Shown: positions 1-11,035 of the stretch, piece by piece
Layout of the letters: every line of letters starts with the position of its first letter
Position numbering within the stretch: position 1 is the first letter of the stretch
From: Pogostemon cablin
Taxonomy: Eukaryota > Streptophyta > Magnoliopsida > Lamiales > Lamiaceae
Length of the DNA stretch: 64,000 nt
Assembly: GCA_023678885.1 (NCBI GenBank)
Contig: CM042983.1
Coordinates: 24,348,279 to 24,412,278, forward strand
Direction: 5' to 3'
Notes under the pieces: generated by a model
What the model saw: the letters and a program-made list of their open reading frames with translations, nothing else
Told to the model about the DNA's origin: nothing
The model's database searches: none
Translations under genes and position numbers: made by a program

Positions 1-2621
1 CTTGCCCCTAGATCACACAAAGCTCGCCGTACCGGCCCCTTTCCGATTTCACATTGAATAGTGAAGCTCCCTAGATCCTTCATCTTTTGCGGCGGCTTCT
101 TTTGGATGATTGAGCTACAATTCTCAGATAAATTCACCATTTCAATTCCGGTTAAGCTCCGTTTCTTTAACAATATATCCTTTAGAAATAGGGCATAGTA
201 CGGAATCTCCATGATTGCCTCTGAGAAAGGAATGCTCAAGCTTATTTTGTTCATTATCTCTGAAAACTTCTTGAACTTCTCTTCCAATCCCTTCTTTACA
301 AGCTTGTAAGGAAACGGCGGAGGTATCTTTATTTTGGGAATCCCCCATTCATCACGATCAACCTTCTCCACTTTCTCCTTTTCGGCTCTCAAATGCTTGG
401 CTCTCTCCCACTTTTTCTCAGCTATTATCTCAGTACTTTGTTTATTCCGAACCACTAGAGTAGCATCAACATCATCGAGAGTGTTCGGAGTGGCAAAAGG
501 CATTTTCTGGTGGGGTTCGACTAGGGTTCGACCTGTGGAACAGGTCGAACCATGTACGTACTGGTTGAACCTTGCTTCTGGACAATGGCTCTCTTTTTGA
601 ATTTGAGGTTTGACCTGGGTTCGACCTGTGGGATAGGTCAAACCATGGGTACCTAGGTCGAATCGGCCTACTGTACTTCTTCCACCATCAGGTTCGACCA
701 AGGTTCGACCTGTTTGATAGGTCGAACCATTACTGTCGTGGTTGAACCATTGCTGTGACAAAACAGAGTGCTCCAAGTGATGCGGTTCGACCTGGGTTCG
801 ACCTGTTGGATAGGTCGAACCAAGGTTAGTTTGGTCGAACCGGTGTTCTAGAAAAATAGAGTGCTCCGAGTTGTTGGGTTCGACCAAGGCTTGACCTGTA
901 GGCCAAGTCGAATCATCTACAGTTTGGTCGAACCTATGCTGCAATCTCTCTTGATCGTGTCCAGTGTGTTGGTTCAACCTTCCCTGTATGGTTCGACCTT
1001 CAATGTTGGTCGAACCAGAGTTGAACCTGGCCCTAGACATATCCAAATTTGATTCCGGCCTCATAGGTCCCTCGTATTGCGTACCCGACCTCAATGTGAT
1101 GGTATTGCAGGACCTTGGATTCTCAATACTTTGAGACGGGAACTTTTCTTTCTCAAGAGTTTGAGTAAGCTTGTTAACATTCCCTGCCATCTCCCCCATC
1201 AGCAATGTAAGGTCTTTCACCTGCTTAGATATAACCTCATGGTTTGCATCTATTTTCTTTTCAAGTTTGGCCTCAAGGCGGTTCACTCTTTCATCATTCT
1301 TGGTCATATACCTGTTCACAGTATCCTCAAGACCCGGTTTCCCTTCTTCCACCTTAGCACCCGGATCAACACCCATCGGAGGTTGAATCACATTATTCGG
1401 ATTGCTCCATGAGAATTCCGGCCTCCTAGGTTGTTGATAACCACCCGGGGGACCACGATTATTAAAGTTTCCTCGATAGTTCCCTTGGTAATTCCGGTTT
1501 CTTTGGTCTGGATACCTAGTCCCTTGAATACTCTGACCCATGGCATAGTGTGCCTCTTCCAACTCCTCTTGGATTGGTCCCTCATTCTTTAACTCCTGCT
1601 GCATGATTGGTACGCGCTGAGATAATTCGCTGATTTGCTTCTGTTGGGATTCAAGTAGCTTGTTGATATTGGACAAGCTAGAGACGATCTCATCCTCTCT
1701 ACTTGTTTTAACCATTGCTTGTTCAACCTTAGCTACCTTACCAAGGACATAAGTACCTCTAACTCGATCAGTTGTCCAATCCCTCGAATTCATCGAAATA
1801 TCTTCAAACAACTTCTCGGCCTCAACGGATGACTTTGTAAGCAATGCTCCATTAGAAGAAGCATCCAATAACACTCGTGAATCACAGTCCAATCCATTGT
1901 AGAATATACTGATATATTGAGCTTTAGATAGCCCATGTTGAGGACACTTCCTAAGTATGTCCTTGAATCTATCCCATGCTTCATGAAATTTTTCTGCTCC
2001 ACTCATAGTGAATTGGTTAATGTCTTTCTTCATTTTAAACACCTTTGAAGGTGGCATGTACCTCTCCAAGAACCTTAACTTAAGTTGCTCCCAAGTGGTG
2101 CACTCAGCTGCGTTGATAGTGTCGTACTAATCTCTCGCCTTTTCAGTAAGCGAGAATTTGAACAAGAGGATCTTCCTAGCATCTTCATGTTCTCCAGCGT
2201 CTTTTTGAGTACTTGCGTAGCCCAAGAACTTATTCAGATGCTGCTGCGGATCCTCGAAAGACCCTCCTGAAAAGGAGTTCCTTTCTATCATGCTAATAAG
2301 AGCGGGATGAAGATCGAACGCTGAATTAGTTCCCCTTGCTCCTAGAAGCCCAAAATTTCCAGCCCCATTGTTTCTGAATACCTCTCGGATGGCTAGATTA
2401 TCCGGATTCGCTGCCATGTTGACTGTCTCTACTCCCGAATTAACTTCAGTTGTAGCTTCAATCGTTTGCGAAATCTGCTCGTCAACTTCAACTCCAAAAT
2501 TCAGAGCTTCAGTTGGATCAATAGTCTTTGCCTTGCTCTTCTTCTTCTTCTTCTTTCTTGACGACGCTTCGATTTTAGGATCATAGGGTTCAAGTTCACT
2601 TTTCTTTGATCTCGTGAGCAT
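1..2621 (-). pseudogene. Athila-like Gypsy gag running into protease (element E1), one in-frame stop
   Basis: This is the gag-protease part of a Ty3/Gypsy retroelement, the capsid/nucleocapsid precursor of the element particle. The frame starts at 2621 (MLTRSKKSE), has a lysine-rich stretch, then the Retrotrans_gag core (TTWEQLKLRFLERYM, EAWDRFKDILRKCPQHG, FYNGLDCDSR), a basic QGNYRGNFNNRG segment, a coiled-coil-like part, the conserved ITLRSGT, a translated repeat array and then the KKPPQKMKDLGSFTI segment that precedes the protease. The window cuts the frame at the protease active-site region (LCDLGA). The only break I see is TAG at 2127-2129 where related proteins have Trp, so probably a G-to-A change. 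Otherwise I followed the frame by hand to the edge without interruption. It lies downstream of the LTR and primer site on the same strand. RT and integrase would lie outside the window. Confidence 0.85.
496..1040 (-). repeat. Translated palindromic-word array inside E1 gag
   Basis: About five units of 84-93 bases. Each holds two copies of GGTTCGACC and two of its reverse complement GGTCGAACC, with a spacer that often contains GAGCACTCTGTTTT. On the minus strand the whole array is open in the gag frame. The word is read in two frames, so each unit encodes RFD, then GST, then GRT, then VEP, for example GSTYPTGRTQVEP. The GST codons start at 551, 644, 728, 821 and 914, so the steps are 93, 84, 93 and 93, all multiples of three. 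It sits between the ITLRSG motif and the gag C-terminal part. Confidence 0.85.
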
Positions 2622-2706
2622 ACACCTAAAAAGAACTAGAATTAAAACAACAAAACAAGTTAAATAGCCCTAACAAACTAGAAATAACAAAAAGATATTT
2701 TAAGCC

Positions 2707-2725
2707 GTCCCCGGCAATGGCGCCA
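2707..2725 (-). other. Primer-binding site of E1
   Basis: On the minus strand TGGCGCCATTGCCGGGGAC follows the LTR end after a few bases. This is the usual form of the plant Athila/Tat-type primer site. It fixes the minus orientation and the inner end of the LTR. The 2622-2706 leader has no ORF. Confidence 0.8.
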
Positions 2726-3720
2726 AAAACTTGATGGGCATTTTCTCAACACACAATTAATCCCCAAGTATGAAGGATATCAATTGTAGTTTCGAAGGTG
2801 ACCAAGTTAAATATCGAATCCACGGGACAGATAAATATCAATTTAATTACGTTTTAGTAGATTATGACTATTTTGAATTAAACAGTTGGTTTATTAATTA
2901 AGTAACAATTTGAATAGCTAATAAATAACAAGAGCAAGTAAATAATAGTTGTGATCAATTAAGATGATAGGTAGTTCGTCAGGCCATCCAGTTTCCTTTG
3001 TTAATTCGTACTTTCGTGTGTCGATGTCCGACTCTGCCTTGTGGTTTGTGGACGCGTCACTAGACCATGCGAATCTATTCTATAGATACAAATAGATAAG
3101 CTTTTGACACATGTGAGTATCCTCAAAGCAAGACGTATACTCCACCTCCCTTTCTAGGTACTATCATAATCAATTATTTCCCGTGCACTTAGTACTCTAA
3201 CCCGATTTGATCTCCCTTTTTAGGTACTATAAAGTCATACTCTTTATCCTACTTGTCAACCCGAATTTAATTCAATTAACAAACATTCATATAACACAGT
3301 TCTAATAAGACTTCGGAATCCCTTCACTTAGAATTATAACAATAAACCCTGCTCAACAGTGACGTACTCAATCAATAACCATGTTATGTATTCAGACTCT
3401 ACACAACGATTAATGATGCACAAAACAACTATGAGTATGGATTAAAAAAACACAATCTTATATAAAATAAACCACAAGTAGTGTTGTACGGAGTATACAC
3501 ACGAAATACAAATTAACTCATGAAACCTTCATAACCCTAGAACTACCGAAGTGGCTCTAGCCCATGATTGATCTAAGAACAATCATGGTTAGATGGACCA
3601 ATCTTACTTGAATCTCCAGCTGAATCTTTGTCGCAGCCCTCTGGATGGATCACTAATCTCTTTTCTTCACTCCTCTCTTGTATCACGATGTCTCTATGTC
3701 TTCTCGACTGCATGAGCCTT

Positions 3721-3730
3721 CTTTTATACT
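3721..3730 (-). promoter_or_regulatory. Probable TATA box of the E1 LTR
   Basis: On the minus strand AAGTATAAAAG lies just downstream of the palindromic array. The E2 LTRs have the same AAGTATAAAAG at the same relative position. A second TATATATA near 4240 is possible, but is not shared in position by the other LTRs. Confidence 0.55.
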
Positions 3731-3825
3731 TGTAATCACGTCTCTAGGGCTTGGAATGGGCTTTTTAAGTGATCTCACGCGTTTTGGCCTCGAAAATCCG
3801 GATAAGGTAAGTTTTCGCGTTTTGG

Positions 3826-4182
3826 TTTGACCTCATCAACAAGTCGAACCACTTGCCAACAAGTCGAACTCCAGGTCAAACCCTGTTATTGGACACATTC
3901 TGAATTTGGTTCGACCTCTTGCACAGGTCGAACCACTCAGGTCTTGGTCGAACCCCAGGTCGAACCACGCTACTGGATAATTTTCGCTCCTGGTTCGACC
4001 AACTGCCAGGTTGAACCCCCAATGTCGTGGTCGAACCCATCTTCTCGCGAACTGGTTCGACCATGGTTCGACTTGATGAATAGGTCGAACCCCTTGAGTC
4101 GTGGTCGAACCCATCTTCTGCTGTTCCGCAATGCTAGTTCAACCTGTAGGAGAGGTCGAACCCTCATCCATTAGGTCAAACC
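3826..4182 (-). repeat. Palindromic-word array in the E1 LTR
   Basis: Many copies of GGTTCGACC and GGTCGAACC (some with one change) separated by 5-45 bases, the same word as in the gag array of this element. It ends about 100 bases upstream of the TATA box on the minus strand. The short frames seen here on both strands are by-products of the repeats. Confidence 0.85.
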
Positions 4183-4332
4183 TTACTCTTTCCTTGGCGG
4201 TTCGCATGGTCTCGACTTCGTCTCTTCGATTCTTGGCACAATATATATAGGTTTTCCACCTATTTCCACCTCAAAACTCTCCAAAACTAGCACAAAACAT
4301 GGTGCTAAACTTGTGAATTTACACACTCATCA

Positions 4333-5199
4333 TAGAGCACGACCTAAGAACTCACGTACTTCGATCAGTGAAGAGGCAGTGGCATAAGAAAGTTAACATA
4401 GAGAAGTTAGAAGGGAATTTTCTAGAAAAATTGAAAGGTACCAGACATACGCAGGCTATGTTTACTACTCCTTCGTAAATTCAATTTCATGGTAGATGTG
4501 ATGGAGAGTTTTTGGAGAATTGGAAGCTTCATTTCAAAGGTGATTTGGGGACTAGGGAGTAATTTTTAAAAGTAGAAGACCCAAAAATAAATATCAAATT
4601 TACTTATTTTCTTTTTTTTACTTAAATTTTTAAAGGGAATGTGGTCAAAGGCTATTTTGACAAAATTTTATTAGAATAGGGTCGTTGTACCCAATTTCCC
4701 TAATAAATATGGAGTGTCTCAAAAGAATGGGCAAGAATATATGTCGGTCAAACTTGGGAATTCTAAATTTTCTTCAACAACCTCTTATTTCATGAAAAAA
4801 TTGATAATAATAAGTATAAAGGATAATATTATCTCTAATTTTAGGGGACCTGGTAATATATTCCGTTTATATAATTTCTTATCAATTAATAAACCAGATC
4901 CCTAATTTATAGCTACATATTATTTTCTATTAATTACCATGTTATATCTCCTATTTTTTTGTTTTTAACCGTACATTCTTAATTATTTTGATTAATAACC
5001 TTATTTTTTAATTGAGAAATGATAAAACTAATTTAAATAATATATTTTAACATTTAAATTATATATTAATAATGAGAATGACTACAGTACAACCGGTCCT
5101 ACCAAATATTTGGTAGAACCGGATCCTAAATCACACCCAATGGAATCTCGCAGGTTGAAATCGCCAGAAGAAAGGTAAAGGGCTCTCCTTCATTCTCCT
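4333..5199. other. AT-rich spacer with one imperfect palindrome
   Basis: No gene is seen between the E1 LTR and the DIM1 exon. The only structure is an imperfect palindrome at about 5091-5125 (ACCGGTCCTACCAAA, then TTTGGTAGAACCGGA), which may be an end of a decayed transposon. No partner end was found. Confidence 0.4.
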
Positions 5200-5200
5200 C

Positions 5201-5457
5201 CGTTCCAGGGCGGAATCCCCTTCCAAAAATCGGAAGGCCAGCACATACTGAAAAACCCACTCTTGGTTGATTCAGTTGTTCAGAAATCCAGTATCAAACC
5301 AACTGATGTCATCCTCGAGATCGGTCCAGGTACAGGTAATCTCACCAAGAAACTTCTCGAAGCTGGAAAACATGTTATCGCTGTGGAGCTCAATTCCTAT
5401 ATGGTGCTCGAGTTGCAGCGCCGTTTTCAAGGAAACCCCTACTCAAACCGATTGAAG
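5201..5457 (+). pseudogene. DIM1: DIM1-type rRNA adenine dimethyltransferase exon (fragment)
   Basis: DIM1 enzymes dimethylate two adjacent adenines near the 3' end of small-subunit rRNA using S-adenosylmethionine. The open frame reads FQGGIPFQKSEGQHILKNP, then VILEIGPGTGNLTKKLLEAG (SAM-binding motif I) and VIAVELNSYMVLELQRRFQG (motif II region), which is the family N-terminus. It ends RLK followed by GTGAATT, a plausible 5' splice site. The frame is closed by TAA at 5176-5178, and the normal start is not recognisable. No downstream exon (motifs IV-VIII) is seen in the next 2 kb. In motif II, NSY stands where the family usually has an acidic residue after the Leu/Glu. I read it as a gene fragment or captured exon, not a working gene. 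An ATG at 5140 would need an intron too short to be credible. Confidence 0.75.
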
Positions 5458-6479
5458 GTGAATTATTTTATTTTATTTTTCTCAATTCAAGCTCTTGCGG
5501 CTTGTGTATTTTCTTGGTATCTGGCAGGTCGTGTATTATTTTTACACAGCATATAATCCTAGTATTAACTCTGAGTTGAAATATGGGAAACTGAATGATC
5601 TCACAGTGGTACTAGAAGGTACTAGAGATCGGTCCAGGTATATGATCGGTCCACAACTGATGGGAGATTCTTGGTGGTGAGGTAGTGTAGAGGAAGTTGG
5701 GGATCTGGCTCTAATTGGAGCTCCACTACTTCCATAGAAGCTTCCAAGGAGTTTGTTTGAATGAAGGTGGTGATTGAAATTAAATTGATGGCAGTGGTGC
5801 AAAAGAACATGTGAAATTAGAAATAAAGGCATGTACGAAGTAGTGGGGTGAGACAGAAATTAGAGAACAGCAGAGCCTGAACATTGAACTTAATTTACGA
5901 TGATGAAGACAAAGTTCAAGATAGATGGCCGAGTTTAAAAATAACAATAAAATAATTAGTGGGGTGAGAGAGAAATTTGTGAAAAGCTGGAGCAAATTAG
6001 CCTTGTTGTTTACATGTGTACCATTTCTCAATAGGTAGAGTGACAACACACCATTCACATTTATTTGAGAGTCCATTTCACTCTTAATATGATTTGAGCT
6101 TTTAATGTACTATTAAAATACAGTGGATTCTTGTAAAAAAAAAAAACGGATATTATCTTTTCATCAAAAGTGTTGAAACGTTTGAGGAACAACCGAAAGA
6201 AACACAAGAAGTGGGCATAGATCCACAAGATTATGAGTGTGTTTTAATGTATGTTAATTGTTAAGAAAGTGGGATGTTTTCCTTCTAGATAATGCAATTT
6301 GAATTTGCAAATTTATATTTATATCTTCACGCAACAATTTCAGTTTTTAATGTTGTTGTTAGGAAACACACTATGTATATATTTCTCAGCAAAGTGATGC
6401 GTATTTTAGTACATCGTGGTTTTAGTCTCCTAATACAACTTCCAATAGGATTTTTTTCTTATTTTCTCAAAAGAGTAAC
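5458..6479. other. No gene seen
   Basis: AT-rich sequence with only short shadow frames. At 5625-5640 the 16 bases GAGATCGGTCCAGGTA repeat exactly a stretch of the DIM1 exon (5317-5332) outside any DIM1 context. Confidence 0.5.
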
Positions 6480-7440
6480 CCAATTCATTATAAAAAGTAA
6501 CCTACATAATTTCAAAGAGTAGTCTAATTATATTTACTTAATTTCAAAGAGTAATTTAATTATATTTATATAGTGATCTAACAATGTATATATTGAAAAC
6601 AATTTAATTAATTTCAAAGAGTGATCTAGTTAATTCAAAAGAGTAACCTAATTATTATTATAAAGTTGTGGGAGTCGGAAGTTATACTAACATTAAGTTG
6701 TTGTATCTTTCATGAGATGAAAAAAACATGTTTTCTAGTTGTGGAGAAGGATTCAAACAGTCCGGTTGGAGTGTATTTTTCAGTGGTTTATATGGAGTAT
6801 GAGATTGTTGCGTGTTTAACCATTTTGTGGTATTGAACTTTTACACTAGGTAGACTAATTAATGCATATTTCTAAAAGTAAACTAATTTATTATAAAGAG
6901 TAACCCAATTCATTATAAGGAGTGACTTAATTAATTAAAAAAAATTTACCTTGTTCACTACAGAATATGAATAAATCAACATAAAGAGTAATCCACCAGC
7001 TTGTTCATAGTAACCTAAATTATTATAAAGAGTGGCCTAATTAAATCCAAAGAGTAACCCTTTGTATATTAAGAGTCTCAAATCAAATAGTGGTCCAATA
7101 AATTTAAGAGTGACCTAATTAATTCCAAAGAGTGACCTAATTAATTACAAAGAGTAATCTATCTAATTCAAAAGAGTAACCTATGTATATTAAGAGTCTC
7201 AAATCAAAGAGTGGTCCAATAAATTTAAGAGTGACCTAATTAATTTCAAAGAGTGACCTAATTAATTTCAAAGAGTGACCTAATTAATTACAAAGAGTAA
7301 TCTATCTAATTCCAAAGAGTAACTTATGTATATTAAGAGTCTCAAACCAAAGAGTGGTCCAATAATTTTAAGAGTGACCTAATTAATTCCAAGAGTAACC
7401 TAATTATTTTCATAATAAATACTTACATGTTGAATGAAAC
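6480..7440. repeat. AT-rich tandem repeat array
   Basis: A degenerate unit of about 22-26 bases of the form TAATTNCAAAGAGTGACC is repeated across the region. From about 7065 it forms a longer unit of roughly 130 bases (starting TATTAAGAGTCTCAAA) present about 2.5 times. No ORF. The stretch 7441-7762 is unremarkable AT-rich DNA. Confidence 0.75.
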
Positions 7441-7762
7441 TTGATACATTATTGAAAGTTTCTACCGGATCCATTAAAACATAAGAACCACATTACACTA
7501 TACTTCTACAAGCATCTCATGTTTTCCAAAATCAGAAAACAAATTACATCATATGTGGATTATCAAAAACATTATTCATAGAAAAAAATTATCTGAAACA
7601 AAAAATAAAAAAATACTCCACATCAAAGAAGCATTTGCTTTAAGTCATAAGTGCATTGACCAAATTAAAGAAACATCCATATCATGAAAGCTGGTACCAG
7701 TGCTCTAATTTCATACTAATGTTTATTTTGTTCCTTGAAAAACCAAAAATACAGGATAAGAA

Positions 7763-7969
7763 CTAAGTTAAGGTAGCAGCAATGATATCAAGGAAGACTC
7801 GACCCAACTCCCTTCCCAATTTCACTTGACTTTCCATGTAAAGATGGAGATTGTCAACCAGAAAGGTTACATTCTGCATTGCATCAACACAATAAATATT
7901 TGGAACCCCACTGTTGAGCTGAGCTTCTCGCACTATTTCCGTATAATTACCTCCGCTTGCCAACCCCAC
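7763..7969 (-). pseudogene. Last exon of a SASA-type carbohydrate esterase
   Basis: The 68-codon frame (VREAQLNSGVPNIYCVDAM, then DNLHLYMESQVKLGRELG) matches the C-terminus of plant sialate O-acetylesterase-like carbohydrate esterases (SGNH fold, At4g34215 type). In these the D..H of the DxLHL block supplies catalytic Asp and His, and both are kept here. GGCAG at 7974-7970 is a good 3' splice site and the frame ends at a normal stop. The upstream exons with the GDS-like serine block are not seen in the following 400 bases, and the region further upstream is cut by the Copia insertion at 8397. Either the 5' exons lie beyond 13223 or this is a leftover exon. I favour a fragment. Confidence 0.65.
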
Positions 7970-8396
7970 CTGCCATTAAATTAAATTAATTCTCATGAAG
8001 ATATATCATAATTAAAGATCATTGTGTATAAATAAATAAAATAATAGACTTGAATAATGGGGAGAGAGGGGCATCCCAGATCAGTTGGAAATTGCAGCGC
8101 CAGCCTGAGCTATCATGATCTCATACAAGTCCTAATCAATAGAGAAAACTCCTATCAAAAGGAGGAAGAATCAGAGCCTGAAGCTTCAGAATCTCGAGCA
8201 TCTAGAATCCAAGTATGAAAATTCTTCACGAACTAGAGGGGCAGGCGCTGAAACAGGCTTGCACCGGCTGCGGAGGATCTGAAGAAGATAGTAGCAACGA
8301 GGGGAAGAAGCCCTAGTCAGCGTGAGATACCCAAAAAATATAGTTGAACGAGAATCCCTTGGCGCGCGGAAGAAGGCCGTCGTCCACGGCTGCACC
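7970..8396. other. Flank of the esterase exon, no clear gene
   Basis: A 210-base minus-strand frame (8186-8395) runs into the insertion site but resembles nothing I know. The pre-insertion sequence continues at 13224. Confidence 0.35.
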
Positions 8397-9591
8397 TGTT
8401 GGATTGTATACTAAAAGTCAAAGCTTTAGTATGAACAATGTTATAAAAATATTTGAAATGAGAATCATTGATCAAATGATTGCATCTTATAATTTATTTA
8501 TATGAATGATGCAATAGTCCATTTACTTTATACTGTAGATAATATGTTGTGCGACAACACGCGGAAGATCATATTATCAGTTTCCTTATAAAGTATAAAC
8601 AGATGTTCACAACCGAGATAGACGGGGACTCTCTATCTGTATGATTGTAGTGTGATTTGGTATTAGCTTGTCTTGGCTATAGAATCATATTAGTGCACTT
8701 GTGTGTATTGAGCAGGACCGCTTGAGATCGTTCGACTTATATTGACTTATAGAAGAACTTGATCTCTGTTATTATGGAAGTTCGTGCTCTTAATCCCTAT
8801 ACAAAAACCTTGACACGTAGGATAGTATGTATTTCTTTGATTCATCAATGGGTGAGATTTATAAGTATTAAATCAACAAACTCAGTGAGTTGGGAAGTAG
8901 TGCTGTCTCTATGGTGTGCTGTTGATTGTCGAAGGAATCCATGTCCGACATAGGTTGATGATGTCCCCTTGAGGAGCTCATAAGGTTTATCATGTAAATC
9001 TTGCAAGTGGATTAATTTCCGGCATGATAATAAGGTTGAGGGGTACAACTCTCGGACGAGATATTAATTAACTTGAGTTGTCAGTAACTTAATTAATTAA
9101 TGGGCATTGTATATCTTAAACATGGGGAGGCTGTCGGGCTTATAATAAGAAGGAGCCCATAACATAATTTGGGATTGGATGGGTAGTGCAATAATAATAT
9201 TTTAGTGGACTATATTATTATTATTGGATTTAATTAAAAGCTTTGGGCTAAGCTTGGTTAATTAAATTCAATTAAGGCCCAGTCCAATTTCTACTCCTGG
9301 TCCCTACTGTAGCCCAATATATATAGTCATCTCAGCTTCTGAAAACCTAACTACTGTGCCGTATTTGATGTGAGAAAATGAGAGAAGCAGATTGAGAGAA
9401 TCCTGCGGATTGTTGCCCACTCAACAGCAGGATTCGACTTGGGACATACAGCAGAAGATCGAGAGGTGGTTCACTGCTGTTCATCCTCTACATCGATCCA
9501 GAAGTCAGGTAAACAATTTTATGCTTCCACTGTGTTGTTTACTTGAATTCCTAACGCATCACATTTGAACCAAACGATCCAAAAGCCAACA
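8397..9591 (+). repeat. 5' LTR of the 8.4-kb Copia element
   Basis: 1195 bases, TG...CA ends. CCCAATATATATAG at about 9312-9325 is the likely TATA region. Confidence 0.9.
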
Positions 9592-9593
9592 AT

Positions 9594-9605
9594 TGGTATC
9601 AGAGC
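9594..9605 (+). other. Primer-binding site (initiator-Met tRNA type)
   Basis: TGGTATCAGAGC, three bases after the LTR end, matches the 3' end complement of plant initiator tRNA-Met, the common Copia primer. Confidence 0.85.
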
Positions 9606-9899
9606 GTTGGTTTCGTGGTGAAACGTGAGACGTTAGTTAGGGTTTGAATAATTTTATATTATTTGTGAAATTCTATGATTATTATTATCGAATTGATAGC
9701 ATGAGATTAGGGTTTTTATATGTGTGATTTATCCATATATCTATGTGCTTTGTCGATAATAATTGGCGTGCGATTGTTGCAAATTGTACACGCTGGACAC
9801 ACACGCACAAAACTGTATGATGCTGCTGTTTATGGGAGAGTGTATTTGGCTCTTGCACCGCTATCAATCGACCCAGAAGTCAGCAACCGACGCTCATCG

Positions 9900-11035
9900 T
9901 GAGAATACCACACTCTTCGCTGCGCGACGACGATGAGAGGTTAAACGGCTATTCTGATCTTCACCTGACTATTGATGGGCAAGGCTGATGAGCGGCGACC
10001 GAGCGACGATGATGTTGTGACTAGACTGCTGCCCTGCAATCCCGACGGGCTGATTGATAGCGGCACTGTCACGTCGGGGCTGACGATGGAGTCTGGCATA
10101 CAATGGGCTGACGGTGCGGCTTCACGTGTGATCCGTCGATGCAGAACTAGGCGGCGAGTAAAGCAGATTGGTGAGTTTCTAAGCAGTTTCTGGTTGAGTC
10201 TGAGACTGCTTCTGGGTGAATTTCTCCATCGCCAGGACAGGTCTGATATCATCAGACGTGGTGCCAAGCGAAGAGGCGGGCATTCAGCGTGATACCTCCA
10301 GCCAGTTGGAGCAATCTGAAGGTGGGCCTCAGCAGTGCAGTTCGAATGGTGATGCATCATCAAGTTTTTGGCGACTGCACATGGCGGCGAGATTGATGTT
10401 GGGAGGTGGCTGGCGCGACGTTGAGGCGTCGAACCTTGACAGCTAGCTTCTGGGCGGGTCGCAGACAGCCTTCGTTCGAACCAGTGGTGATTGTCGAAGG
10501 CCGCAGTGTGAAACGGAGACTGGAGCAGGCTCAAGGAGATGTTCAAGTGACTGCGACAGGATCTAGGCGGGTCTGTAACTGCTGCAGGTTGGAGCGATGC
10601 CGGAGTCTGATGGTTGAAGGTGTGATGCCGCGCACTACTAAATGTTCTGGTGATTGACGGCGTTCCGAGCACGTCGAGGCAATTCTGGGAGGCCCAATGT
10701 CTATTCCAGGTGGGTCTATTTCCATTGCCGCTGATCGGTGCCGGGCGAGGTTGGTCGCTGTCGGGCGCGATGGTTGCACGGCAGATCAGGCGAGATCCCT
10801 GGTGAGTCGTGACGACGGCTGGCTGGAATCGAGAGTTAGCATCACAAGGAATTTTCTCGCGATGGCTGGCGAATGGTCTCAAGCGACTGGTGGCGCGTTT
10901 TAGGCGGCTGACGGCGAGACTCCGGTGGGAAGAGGCACGACCGCTGGTGATCACTGCGTTGGCAGCGGGCGGCTGCATTTTATTAGGGCTGCAATGTTGT
11001 GTATGGGCTGTCCCAGCTGAGCCTATTTTATGCTA
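9900..11035. other. GC-rich interior block of the Copia element
   Basis: Composition is distinctly richer in G and C than the surrounding sequence. The longest frame is 345 codons on the minus strand (9941-10978). Its Ser/Arg/Pro/His-rich translation shows no known motif, and GC-rich DNA opens long chance frames, so I do not call it a gene. It could be captured host DNA. Confidence 0.45.

Larger units (their letters stand above)
2732..4332 (-). repeat. 5' LTR of E1
   Basis: Plus-strand ends are TGATG and CATCA, giving an LTR of 1601 bases with a short terminal inverted repeat. On the minus strand it begins TGATGAGTGTG and ends next to the primer site. It is clearly related to the E2 LTRs at 50560 and 56530 (shared attaatccccaagta, tttctaggtactatca and aagtagtgttgtacggag blocks), but diverged. 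The partner LTR is outside the window, so no target duplication can be checked. Confidence 0.85.

Noticed and set aside
496..4182. CRISPR-like array of short repeats
   Set aside because: Repeats are inverted as well as direct, spacers are related to each other, the array is coding in gag, and the DNA is plant.
5140..5174. ATG at 5140 as the start exon of DIM1
   Set aside because: It would need an intron of about 35 bases, and the peptide does not resemble the family N-terminus.
8186..8395. 69-codon frame as an upstream esterase exon
   Set aside because: It lacks the SASA family motifs and is in a GC-rich flank. No splice pairing with 7969 could be argued.
9594..9605. TGGTATCAGAGC motifs (also 22072, 23421) as tRNA gene pieces
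   Set aside because: Each follows an LTR end, so they are primer sites. No cloverleaf is present.
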